Shown here: piece by piece, positions 8,257 through 15,323 of the stretch
How the letters are laid out: each line of letters begins with the position of its first letter
How positions within the stretch are numbered: the first letter of the stretch is position 1
Origin: Candidatus Pelagibacter sp.
GTDB lineage: Bacteria > Pseudomonadota > Alphaproteobacteria > Pelagibacterales > Pelagibacteraceae
Reading direction: 5' to 3'
Assembly (NCBI GenBank): GCA_013204495.1
Contig: JABMNQ010000155.1
Coordinates: 1 to 16,532, forward strand
Length of the DNA: 16,532 bases
Position numbers and translations under genes: made by a program
Notes under the pieces: generated by a model
The model's database searches: none
What the model was told of the DNA's origin: nothing
The model's input: the letters and a program-made list of their open reading frames with translations, nothing else

Positions 8257-9327
8257 ATGAAAAAAAAAATTTTAATCAGCACAGGTGGCTCTGGGGGACA
8301 TGTTGTTCCAGCAACAATATTATATGAACATTTAAAGGATCAATTCGACGTTTTAATGACTTCTGATAAAAGAGGCGTTAGGTTTTTAAAGGTAGATGAC
8401 TACAATTTAAGTATTTTCAATGTCAACCCAATCTCAAAGAATTTTTTTTTAATTCCCTTTCAGTTTTTTTTAATTCTAAGTTTAATTATTAAATCTATAT
8501 ATTTTTTTAAAAAAAATAAAATTGATATATTGATATCTACAGGCGGCTACATGTCATTACCACTATGTTTGTCCTCAAAGTTACTAAATATTAAATTATT
8601 TTTGTTTGAACCTAATATTGTTTTGGGAAGATCAAATAAATTTTTTATTAATTATTGTCAAAAAATATTTTGTTATTCTGATAATATTAAAAATCTTCCA
8701 AAAAAGTTTAAAAATAAAATTATAACAATACCACCTCTATTAAGAAAAAAATTCTATGACCTTAGTAAAATAGAAAAAATAAATGAAGAAGTTAATCTTC
8801 TTATTATAGGTGGCAGTCAAGGAGCAAGAATATTTGATACTTTGGTTAAAAATTCTATAATTAAATTATCTAAAAAATATAAATTCAAAGTTTATCAGCA
8901 ATCTCTTGTAAGCAATTTTCCAAATTTAAAAAAGGTTTATCAAGATAACAATATTGAATGTGAATTATTTGATTACAGTGAAGATGTTTCAAGCTTTATG
9001 CAAAAATCAAATATATGCATTACGAGAGCGGGTGCCTCAACTTTAGCAGAGTTAGTTTTTTTAAATTTACCTCATGTTGCTATACCGCTACCTACTGCGA
9101 AAGATAACCATCAATTAGAAAATGCAAATTTTTATAATGAAATTGGTTGTAATTGGATTTTAAACCAAAATATAATTGATGAAGCCAGTATAGTGAATAT
9201 TATAACAAACATTATTGAGAACAAAAAAGAATACCAAGAAAAACAAAATAATATGAAAAATTTTAGCTATCAAAATAGCTGGAATAATATAAATCAGAAA
9301 ATTAAGTCGATTATTAATGAAAATTGA
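8257..9327 (+). CDS. murG: UDP-GlcNAc:lipid I N-acetylglucosaminyltransferase MurG
   Basis: A 356-residue GT-B glycosyltransferase on the cytoplasmic face of the membrane, making lipid II from lipid I and UDP-GlcNAc. The first glycine-rich loop is STGGSGGHVVPA at 8-19 with His15. A hydrophobic patch at about 63-85 could serve membrane contact. The second lobe has GGSQGAR at 185-191 and the donor-binding region TRAGASTLAEL at 256-266, followed by AKDNHQLENA at 281-290. The usual HEQN motif before the second Rossmann domain reads FEPN at 117-120, keeping Glu and Asn but replacing His and Gln. The start follows the ftsW stop directly, and the 3' end overlaps murC by 11 nt. Length is typical (E. 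coli 355). Confidence 0.97.
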   Translation: MKKKILISTGGSGGHVVPATILYEHLKDQFDVLMTSDKRGVRFLKVDDYNLSIFNVNPISKNFFLIPFQFFLILSLIIKSIYFFKKNKIDILISTGGYMSLPLCLSSKLLNIKLFLFEPNIVLGRSNKFFINYCQKIFCYSDNIKNLPKKFKNKIITIPPLLRKKFYDLSKIEKINEEVNLLIIGGSQGARIFDTLVKNSIIKLSKKYKFKVYQQSLVSNFPNLKKVYQDNNIECELFDYSEDVSSFMQKSNICITRAGASTLAELVFLNLPHVAIPLPTAKDNHQLENANFYNEIGCNWILNQNIIDEASIVNIITNIIENKKEYQEKQNNMKNFSYQNSWNNINQKIKSIINEN

Positions 9328-10711
9328 ATTAGCAAAAACTGAAATTATACATTTTGTTGGCATAGGAGGGATAGGTATGAGTGGCCTTGCCCTTATCATG
9401 AAAAGAATGGGCTTTAATGTTCAAGGTAGTGATGTCCAAACTAATAAAAATGTTGAGAGATTAAAAAGAGATAAGATCAAAATTAACATCAAGCACAGTA
9501 AAAAAAATATTTCTAGCGCAACTATTGTTGTTGTCTCCTCGGCGATTAAAAAAAATAATCCCGAATTAATTGAAGCAAAAATAAGAATGTTGCCTATTTA
9601 TAAGCGTGGCCAAATGCTAGCCAATATAGTTTCCTTGACTAAAAATATTGTTGTTACTGGATCGCATGGCAAAACAACTACCACATCATTATTAGCAGCA
9701 ATTTTTTCTAAAACAAAATTGGACCCAACAATTATTAATGGAGGTGTTCTTAATGCAATTAAAAATTCTGCAAAACTTGGAAAAAGTGATTGGTGTATAT
9801 TAGAAGCGGATGAGTCTGACGGAAGCTTTATTCATGTACCACCAACATATTCTATTGTAACAAATATAGATCGAGAACACATGGATTATTATGATTCTAT
9901 AGATGATCTTAAAAATTTATTTATAAAATTTATTAATAAAGTACCCTCATTTGGAAAATCATTTATTTGTATTGATGATAAAAATAATAATGATTTGTTA
10001 AAAAGATTAAAAATTAAAAATTATTTTACATATGGAACGAATCCAAAATCACAATTTTATATAAAAAATATAAGACAATTGAAAGAGTTTTCGGAGTATG
10101 ATTTATCAATCAAACTACCAGGGAAAAAAAGTATAATTATTAAAAAAATTAAAATCCCTCTTCTTGGCATTCATAATATACGTAATTCAACAGCTGCTGC
10201 TGCAGTAGCTTTAACAATTGGTATTTCTAAAAATACTATTAAGGTTGGCTTGAAACAGTTCAAGGGTGTTCAGAGAAGATTTAATAAAATATTTACCCAT
10301 AGAGAAACTAATTTCTATGATGATTATGCTCATCATCCAACTGAAATTAAAGAAGTTTTAAATGGAGTAAGGGCCGCATATAAAAAAGAAGAAATTATTT
10401 GTGTATTTCAACCTCATAGAATATCGAGATTAAAAGACTTAAAAAAAGAATTTAGTTTATCATTTAAAAAAGCTAACACAGTCATTTTATGCCCAATTTA
10501 TGCTGCGGGTGAAAAAATAAAGTTGGGATTTGATTATACTAGTTTTGCAAAAGAAATTATCAAAAATTCAAAAGTTAAACTATTTATGGTTAATGATCAG
10601 TATCAATTAGCAAAGTTTATAAAAAATAATATTTATGGAAAAAAAATAGTAGTTGGCATGGGTGCAGGTACTATTTCATCATGGATGAGGGAACTTCCAA
10701 AATTAATATAA
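9317..10711 (+). CDS. murC: UDP-N-acetylmuramate--L-alanine ligase MurC
   Basis: A 464-residue cytoplasmic ligase that starts the stem peptide by adding L-alanine to UDP-MurNAc with ATP. Near the N terminus is HFVGIGGIGMSGLA (12-25), the uridine-binding loop typical of MurC. P-loop TGSHGKTTT lies at 114-122, EADESDGSF at 163-171, REHMDYY at 186-192, GIHNIRN at 284-290, DDYAHHPTEI at 335-344, FQPHR at 364-368 and GMGAGTIS at 447-454. These separate it from Mpl and from the other Mur ligases of this cluster. Length is close to E. coli MurC (491). The start overlaps murG by 11 nt and the stop shares a base with the murB start. An Ala-rich run at 292-296 is part of the normal core helix. Confidence 0.97.
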   Translation: MKIELAKTEIIHFVGIGGIGMSGLALIMKRMGFNVQGSDVQTNKNVERLKRDKIKINIKHSKKNISSATIVVVSSAIKKNNPELIEAKIRMLPIYKRGQMLANIVSLTKNIVVTGSHGKTTTTSLLAAIFSKTKLDPTIINGGVLNAIKNSAKLGKSDWCILEADESDGSFIHVPPTYSIVTNIDREHMDYYDSIDDLKNLFIKFINKVPSFGKSFICIDDKNNNDLLKRLKIKNYFTYGTNPKSQFYIKNIRQLKEFSEYDLSIKLPGKKSIIIKKIKIPLLGIHNIRNSTAAAAVALTIGISKNTIKVGLKQFKGVQRRFNKIFTHRETNFYDDYAHHPTEIKEVLNGVRAAYKKEEIICVFQPHRISRLKDLKKEFSLSFKKANTVILCPIYAAGEKIKLGFDYTSFAKEIIKNSKVKLFMVNDQYQLAKFIKNNIYGKKIVVGMGAGTISSWMRELPKLI

Positions 10712-11619
10712 TGCAATTAGAAGAATTAAGAAAATTTTCCAATGAGATTAATAGTAAATTCTTATTTGATTATGACTTAAAGAAAAGTAATTGGTTTAAT
10801 ATAGGGGGTAAAACTAAGGTTTATTTTAAACCTGATAATTTATCAGATTTAGTTCTATTCTTAAGGAAATTTGGCACAAAAGAAAAAATTTTTGTTTTAG
10901 GTGCCGGCTCAAATACGCTTATAAACGATAACACCTTCGAAGGTGTTGTTATCAAATTAGGTAAAAATTTTTCTAATATTTCAATACTGCCAAATGATAT
11001 AATTATTGCTGGTAGTGCTTGTTTAGATAAAAAACTATCAGACTTTGCTTTAGAAAATGAAGTAGGGGGATTTGAGTTTCTAGCATGTATACCGGGAACA
11101 ATAGGAGGTGGTTTAAAAATGAATGCAGGTTGTTTTGATAGAGAATTTAAAGATATACTTCTGTCCATACAAGCTATTGACAGAGAAGGTAGGGTTTTAA
11201 CAATACCAGTAAGCAAGATTATGTTTGAATATAGAGGCAATGATTTACCTGACAATTTAATTTTTTTAAGTGCATCTTTTAAAGGTCACAATAAAGATAA
11301 AGTTAAAATTAAAAATGAAGTCAAAGAACTAAAAAATAAAAAAGATAGCTCCCAACCAACTAAAATTAAAACGAGTGGAAGTACCTTTAAAAATCCGATT
11401 AATCAATCAGATAAAAAAGTTTGGGAATTAATAAAAGAATCTGTACCGCAGGATTTAAGTTTTGGTGATGCGTGCATTTCAGATAAACATTATAATTTTT
11501 TTGCAAATAAGAATAACGCTAGCTTTAATGATATGATCAAATTAATAAATTTTGTTGAAGAACAAGTTAAAAAAAAAACAGGTGTTGTGCTTGAAAAAGA
11601 AATAAAGATATTGGAATAA
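10711..11619 (+). CDS. murB: UDP-N-acetylenolpyruvoylglucosamine reductase MurB
   Basis: A 302-residue FAD enzyme that reduces UDP-GlcNAc-enolpyruvate to UDP-MurNAc with NADPH, just before MurC in the pathway. FAD-domain motifs: NIGGKTKVYF near 30-39, VLGAGSNTL at 62-70 and CIPGTIGGGLKMNAG at 126-140. The YRG at 174-176 supplies the conserved Arg. The catalytic Ser is in SGSTFKNP at about 222-229, and a conserved C-terminal Glu lies in the LEKEIKI segment. The compact length and the YRG...GSTFKNP layout suit the short type II MurB common in alphaproteobacteria. I chose the ATG at 10711, which overlaps the murC stop as TAATG; an in-frame ATG at 10681 would add ten residues inside murC. A perfect 18-bp palindrome sits inside the gene at 10930-10947. 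Confidence 0.96.
   Translation: MQLEELRKFSNEINSKFLFDYDLKKSNWFNIGGKTKVYFKPDNLSDLVLFLRKFGTKEKIFVLGAGSNTLINDNTFEGVVIKLGKNFSNISILPNDIIIAGSACLDKKLSDFALENEVGGFEFLACIPGTIGGGLKMNAGCFDREFKDILLSIQAIDREGRVLTIPVSKIMFEYRGNDLPDNLIFLSASFKGHNKDKVKIKNEVKELKNKKDSSQPTKIKTSGSTFKNPINQSDKKVWELIKESVPQDLSFGDACISDKHYNFFANKNNASFNDMIKLINFVEEQVKKKTGVVLEKEIKILE
10930..10947. repeat. 18-bp perfect palindrome inside murB
   Basis: The sequence AACACCTTCGAAGGTGTT is its own reverse complement. It can be extended as a stem by GAT at 10927-10929 pairing with ATC at 10951-10953 if GTT at 10948-10950 is bulged. It encodes NTFEGV in the FAD domain. It is unusually GC-rich for this DNA and uses ACC and TTC codons. A 17-nt core (10932-10948) recurs with one mismatch at 14403-14419 in lpxC. 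What it does, if anything, is unknown. Confidence 0.8.
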
Positions 11620-11621
11620 CT

Positions 11622-12536
11622 ATGAAAAAAAAAATTCTAGTACTTTGTGGTGGAATATCTAAAGAACGATTAATAAGCTTAGATACTGGAAAACAAGTGT
11701 CTAATGAATTAAAAAAAAATGGATATAGTGTTAAAACTAGTGAGCCTCACAAGAGTTTATTGGGTGATATATATTCATTTAAACCAAACATAGTGTTTAA
11801 TGCCTTGCATGGTCAGTATGGAGAGGATGGTTATATTCAAGCAATTTTAGAAACACAAAAAATCCCTTATACACATTCAGGGGTACTTGCTTCCTCAATA
11901 GCAATGGATAAAGAGATATCAAAAAATATGTTTCTTAAACACAAAATATTAACACCAAAATACATTAAATTTGATTTTGAAAAATTTAACAAAAATATCA
12001 TTAAAGAAATTGATAAAAAATTAAAATTTCCTGTTGTTATTAAACCAATTAATGAAGGCTCAAGTGTACATGTTTATATATGTACAAAAAAAAATATAAT
12101 TAAAAATTTAAAAAAACTAAATATATATAGGCAAATTTTAATTGAAGAATTTATTGCCGGTAGAGAAATACAAGTAGCAATAATGGGCAAGAAAGCACTT
12201 GGCGCAATAGAGTTAGAGCCTAAGAGAAAATTTTATGATTATGAAGCTAAATATAGTTCAAAAGCCAAAACAAAGCACATAATTCCAGTCAATTTAAGTA
12301 AAAAAAATTTAGATAAAATTAAGAGCATTGCAAATAAAGCTCATCAAATAATAGGTTGCCGAGGAGTTACTAGGTCTGATTTTAAATATTATAACGGAAA
12401 ATTTTATTTATTAGAAATTAACACCCAGCCAGGGATGACAAAACTCTCACTAGTACCAGAAATAGCTAACTATGTAGGGATAAGCTTTATAAAATTAATT
12501 GAATGGATTTTAAAAGATGCATCAATCAATAGGTAA
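11622..12536 (+). CDS. ddl: D-alanine--D-alanine ligase
   Basis: A 304-residue ATP-grasp ligase making the D-Ala-D-Ala dipeptide that the MurF half of the upstream fusion attaches to the UDP-tripeptide. N-terminal GGISKER (10-16) carries the conserved Glu15, and HGQYGEDGYIQ spans 63-73. The ATP-grasp core shows FPVVIKP at 136-142, NEGSS at 144-148, EEFIAGRE at 175-182, and YDYEAKY at 205-211 (omega-loop Tyr). The metal- and substrate-binding end is RSDF at 251-254 and LEINTQPGMT at 264-273. Length and motifs match the DdlB type usual in dcw clusters (E. coli DdlB 306). Only two bases separate it from murB, and its 3' end overlaps ftsQ by 20 nt. No missing catalytic residue noticed. Confidence 0.96.
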   Translation: MKKKILVLCGGISKERLISLDTGKQVSNELKKNGYSVKTSEPHKSLLGDIYSFKPNIVFNALHGQYGEDGYIQAILETQKIPYTHSGVLASSIAMDKEISKNMFLKHKILTPKYIKFDFEKFNKNIIKEIDKKLKFPVVIKPINEGSSVHVYICTKKNIIKNLKKLNIYRQILIEEFIAGREIQVAIMGKKALGAIELEPKRKFYDYEAKYSSKAKTKHIIPVNLSKKNLDKIKSIANKAHQIIGCRGVTRSDFKYYNGKFYLLEINTQPGMTKLSLVPEIANYVGISFIKLIEWILKDASINR

Positions 12537-13191
12537 AAAAAATAAGATAATAGTATATTTAATATTGTTGTTTATATTGAGTACAACAAGTGGAAAATTT
12601 GCTGTTAGTCAAAATAATTACTCGTCAATAGACAATAAGATTAATATTGAAGGTCTTTCTAATATCGAAAATTTAAAAATTTCAAATGAACTAAGTAATT
12701 TATTTTATAAATATATATTTTTCATGGATAAAAAAGAAATTAACAAAATCATGAATAAATATAACCTTATAGAAGAATATAGTATTAAACGAATTTACCC
12801 CTCAACCATAAATGTCAAAATTAAACCAACTAAATACCTTGCTAGAACTTCTAATGATAATAAATTATTAGTTGGTGCAAATGGTAAGCTTATTAAAAAT
12901 GAAGAAAATAATGAAATATTGCCTTATATATTTGGTGAATTTAATTCTACAGATTTCTTAGCTCTAAAAAAAAATATTGAACAATCTAAATTTACTTTTA
13001 AAGAACTTAAAACATTATATTTTTTTCAGTCAAATAGATGGGATATTTTAACTAATAATGATATTTTAATTAAACTACCCCTAAATAATTCTTTGGAATC
13101 ACTAAATCTTGCATATAAAATTATAAACAATGATGAAATTGAAAAAAAAATTATTGATTTGAGGGTTAAAAATCATTTAATTATAGAATAA
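12517..13191 (+). CDS. ftsQ: Cell division protein FtsQ (POTRA-domain divisome scaffold)
   Basis: A 224-residue bitopic protein expected to hold FtsL and FtsB in the periplasm and connect early and late divisome proteins. It has a very short cytoplasmic tail (about 10 residues), one hydrophobic anchor at about 11-24, then a POTRA-like region at about 41-108 starting INIEGLSNI and ending IKPTKYLAR. The FtsQ domain shows LVGANGKLI (118-126), RWDILTNNDILIKLP (174-188) and a terminal IDLRV (213-217), all close to family landmarks such as RWDL...G..VKLP and the final IDLR. It is short for alphaproteobacterial FtsQ, mainly at the N terminus. The start overlaps ddl by 20 nt; no other ATG would keep the membrane anchor. 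The stop shares a base with the ftsA start. Confidence 0.9.
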   Translation: MHQSIGKKNKIIVYLILLFILSTTSGKFAVSQNNYSSIDNKINIEGLSNIENLKISNELSNLFYKYIFFMDKKEINKIMNKYNLIEEYSIKRIYPSTINVKIKPTKYLARTSNDNKLLVGANGKLIKNEENNEILPYIFGEFNSTDFLALKKNIEQSKFTFKELKTLYFFQSNRWDILTNNDILIKLPLNNSLESLNLAYKIINNDEIEKKIIDLRVKNHLIIE

Positions 13192-14300
13192 TGTCTAATA
13201 AAAACTTTCAAACTTTTTTTGATTGTGGCTTTTCTAAAATAAGAGCTGGAACATTTAATACAGATAATAATAAAGATGCCTTTTGTGCTGAAAGTGAATT
13301 TTTTACAGATAGATCAAACCTAGAGTCAAAAATTAAAGAAATTATTGTTTCTCTTGAGGACAATTCTAATGAATATATTAATAATGTAAATTTGATGATA
13401 GATAGCCCAAAAATGCTTTCGATTGGCATTTCTTTATCTAAAAAACTTGATGGATCCAAGTTAAAACAAGAAAATATTAAATTTTTAGTCCAGGAAGCCA
13501 AACAACAAATTTTAAAATATTATACTAACCATAATATTGCTCATATCATTATTAATAATTATAAAATTGATGGAATTGATTATCCTTCTTTACCAGATGA
13601 AATAGAATGTCATTTTATGTCTTTAGATATACTTTTTATTTGCTTGCCAAGAGATTTAATCCTGTATTTCAAGAATATTTTTTCTAAATTAAATATTTTA
13701 ATTGATCAAATTATTTGCTCTAGCTATGCGAAATCTATTAACTATAAAAATAATTTAAGCTTAAACGGTTATGTATCATTTATTGATGTTGGATTTAATA
13801 AAACATCAATAATTTCTTATTTAAATGACAAAATTATCTCCATAGATGTTTTGCCCATTGGTGGCAATCATATTACAAAAGATATTTCTTTAATTTTAAA
13901 GGTAGATATGGATAGTTCTGAACAGATCAAACTTAATTTTGATCAAAATCCTAAAATCTTAAATGAACAAAACATATCACCAGACACTCTCCAAAAAATA
14001 ATTTTTGCTAGAACTGAAGAAATTCTTGAGTTATGCAACAAATCTATCAAATCAAATTTGTTTTTAACTAATATGTCCAAGATGATTTTAACTGGTGAGG
14101 GCTCAAGAGTACTTGACAATAAATATAAGGATAAAATTTCCTTTCCAAATGATATAGATTTTTTAGAAGAAACCTTAGAAGATATTTGTCAGTCAGGATT
14201 TAAATTTATTTCACAGCCAAATAAACAAGAGGTTGTAGTGGTACCAAAAAAATCAATAAAACAAGGTTTTTTTGAAAAACTTTTTCACTTCTTTAGATAA
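13191..14300 (+). CDS. ftsA: Cell division protein FtsA, short and divergent
   Basis: A 369-residue actin-fold protein that normally tethers FtsZ to the membrane and recruits later divisome proteins. Recognisable elements: an N-terminal DCGFSKIRAG (11-20) in place of the usual DIGTSK, a FIDVGFNKTS segment (197-206) followed by VLPIGGNHITKDIS (220-233), and MILTGEGSRV (298-307). The C terminus GFFEKLFHFFR (359-369) is a good amphipathic membrane-targeting helix. Two points are odd. The protein is about 50 residues shorter than E. coli FtsA (420). The second phosphate loop reads DVGFNKTS, lacking two glycines of the canonical D-(I/L)-G-G-G-T-T, so nucleotide binding may be altered. The gene starts on the ftsQ stop (TAATG), and the next gene is lpxC, not ftsZ. 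Identity is secure from synteny and the IGG..IT.DI motif. Confidence 0.9.
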   Translation: MSNKNFQTFFDCGFSKIRAGTFNTDNNKDAFCAESEFFTDRSNLESKIKEIIVSLEDNSNEYINNVNLMIDSPKMLSIGISLSKKLDGSKLKQENIKFLVQEAKQQILKYYTNHNIAHIIINNYKIDGIDYPSLPDEIECHFMSLDILFICLPRDLILYFKNIFSKLNILIDQIICSSYAKSINYKNNLSLNGYVSFIDVGFNKTSIISYLNDKIISIDVLPIGGNHITKDISLILKVDMDSSEQIKLNFDQNPKILNEQNISPDTLQKIIFARTEEILELCNKSIKSNLFLTNMSKMILTGEGSRVLDNKYKDKISFPNDIDFLEETLEDICQSGFKFISQPNKQEVVVVPKKSIKQGFFEKLFHFFR

Positions 14301-14341
14301 AATAGTATTTTCCTGTAACATTTCTTGTTTTTCTTAATTTA

Positions 14342-14366
14342 ATTCAATTATTTATAAGAATTGAAT
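14342..14366 (+). repeat. 8-bp inverted repeat overlapping the lpxC start codon
   Basis: ATTCAATT (14342-14349) and AATTGAAT (14359-14366) are perfect inverted copies around a 9-nt loop. The right arm includes the first two bases of the lpxC ATG, so the folded RNA would partly hide the start. The arms are AT-rich, so the stem is weak and may be chance. Confidence 0.4.
14353..14358 (+). promoter_or_regulatory. Possible -10 element for lpxC (TATAAG)
   Basis: TATAAG ends six bases before the lpxC ATG, so initiation at the usual distance would fall on or next to the start codon. It lies in the 64-nt ftsA-lpxC gap (14301-14364), the largest in the window, where no good Shine-Dalgarno sequence is visible. 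I see no convincing -35 at 16-18 nt upstream, and AT-rich DNA produces such hexamers by chance, so this is a weak call. Confidence 0.25.
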
Positions 14367-15285
14367 GTCTGTTTTAAATCAAAAAACTATTAATAAAGAT
14401 ATCACCTTCAAAGGTGTTGGTCTTCATAGTGGGTTAGTCGTAAACATGACTGTAAAGCCAGCTGCACCAAATTCTGGAATAATTTTTAAAAGAATAGATC
14501 TTAAAGAAAACAATATAATTACCCCTAATATATTTAATGTTAGTAGCACAATATTTTGCACAACTATTTCAAATGAAGATGGCGTAAGTGTATCCACAGT
14601 AGAACATTTGATGGGAGCTTTATATGGATTAGGTATTGATAATGCTTTGATTGAAATTGACAATCAAGAAGTACCAATCTTAGATGGTTCGGCAAAACTA
14701 TTTGTTGAAGCGATTTCAAAAACTGGAATTAAAAATAGTGATGCGCCAATTAAGATAGTTAAGATTCAAAAGAAAATAGAATTTATTGATGGTAATAAAA
14801 CAATTTCGATTGAACCAAGCAAAATTAGCCTAGATATAGATTTTGAATTAAAATATGAAAATGAAGTTATAGGAACACAAAGAAACTCGGTGAAAGTATT
14901 CGAGTCTGATTTGAGCGACATTTATAACTCTAGAACATTTTGTTTATTTGAGGATATAGAAAAATTAAAAGAGATGGGCTTAGCTAAAGGTGGCAATCTT
15001 GATAACGCGATAGTTGTTAAGAATAACGCAGTATTGAATCAAGATGGACTTAGAAATGAAAAAGAATTTGTAAACCATAAGATTTTAGACTGTATGGGAG
15101 ATTTATACTTAGCTGGCTATAAGATAATTGGAAAAATAATTTGTTCTCAAGGTGGCCACAAACTTACAAATCAATTATTAAGAAAAGTCTTTCAAAATGA
15201 TGAAAATTTTTCATTAATTGAAATTACCGAAAAACATTTGCCAAACGCTTTTATTAATAGAAGTCACTTAAGATCTATAGCTTAA
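14365..15285 (+). CDS. lpxC: UDP-3-O-acyl-N-acetylglucosamine deacetylase LpxC
   Basis: A 306-residue zinc deacetylase performing the committed step of lipid A synthesis, so the cell makes LPS. Both tandem LpxC domains are complete. Near the start is TFKGVGLHSG (14-23). Domain I has VSTVEHLMGALYGLGIDN (76-93), with base Glu80 and zinc ligand His81, and EVPILDGSA (102-110). Domain II has NSRTF (188-192), GGNLDNAIV (209-217) and NHKILDCMGDLYLAG (237-251), with zinc ligands His238 and Asp242. His265 in GGHKLTN matches the general-acid His. Length equals E. coli LpxC (305). It lies 64 nt after ftsA, where ftsZ would normally intervene, and 38 nt before bamD. A near-palindrome occupies codons 13-18. 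Confidence 0.98.
   Translation: MSVLNQKTINKDITFKGVGLHSGLVVNMTVKPAAPNSGIIFKRIDLKENNIITPNIFNVSSTIFCTTISNEDGVSVSTVEHLMGALYGLGIDNALIEIDNQEVPILDGSAKLFVEAISKTGIKNSDAPIKIVKIQKKIEFIDGNKTISIEPSKISLDIDFELKYENEVIGTQRNSVKVFESDLSDIYNSRTFCLFEDIEKLKEMGLAKGGNLDNAIVVKNNAVLNQDGLRNEKEFVNHKILDCMGDLYLAGYKIIGKIICSQGGHKLTNQLLRKVFQNDENFSLIEITEKHLPNAFINRSHLRSIA
14403..14419 (+). repeat. Second copy of the murB palindrome core, early in lpxC
   Basis: CACCTTCAAAGGTGTTG differs from murB 10932-10948 at one central base. CACCTT (14403-14408) and AAGGTG (14411-14416) remain perfect inverted arms around CA. It encodes TFKGVG, a conserved LpxC segment, about 40 nt after the start codon, a position where an RNA hairpin could affect initiation. 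Confidence 0.6.
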
Positions 15286-15308
15286 AAAATAGAGTTTTAT
15301 TCATAATC

Positions 15309-15317
15309 TGTTAGAAT
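15309..15317 (+). promoter_or_regulatory. Possible extended -10 promoter for bamD (TGTTAGAAT)
   Basis: TG at 15309-15310, one base, then TAGAAT at 15312-15317 fits an extended -10 element (TGnTATAAT with one mismatch). It ends six bases before the bamD ATG, the same geometry as the TATAAG before lpxC, so transcription could start at the A of the ATG. No clear -35 is visible. The flanking TTATTC (15297-15302) and GAATAA (15314-15319) form a 6-bp inverted repeat. Confidence 0.35.
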
Positions 15318-15323
15318 AAGATA

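Noticed and set aside
10190..10210. GCT/GCA repeat-like run in murC
   Set aside because: It encodes the normal Ala-rich core helix (STAAAAVAL) of MurC and is not a microsatellite of note.
12065..12086. 7-bp inverted repeat (TGTACAT / ATGTACA) followed by an A-run, inside ddl
   Set aside because: It lies in conserved ATP-grasp coding sequence, is AT-rich, lacks a T-run on the coding strand, and is within chance expectation for this composition.
14281..14340. Possible terminator after ftsA
   Set aside because: No GC-containing stem followed by a T-run is present. The T-rich tract has no hairpin in front of it.
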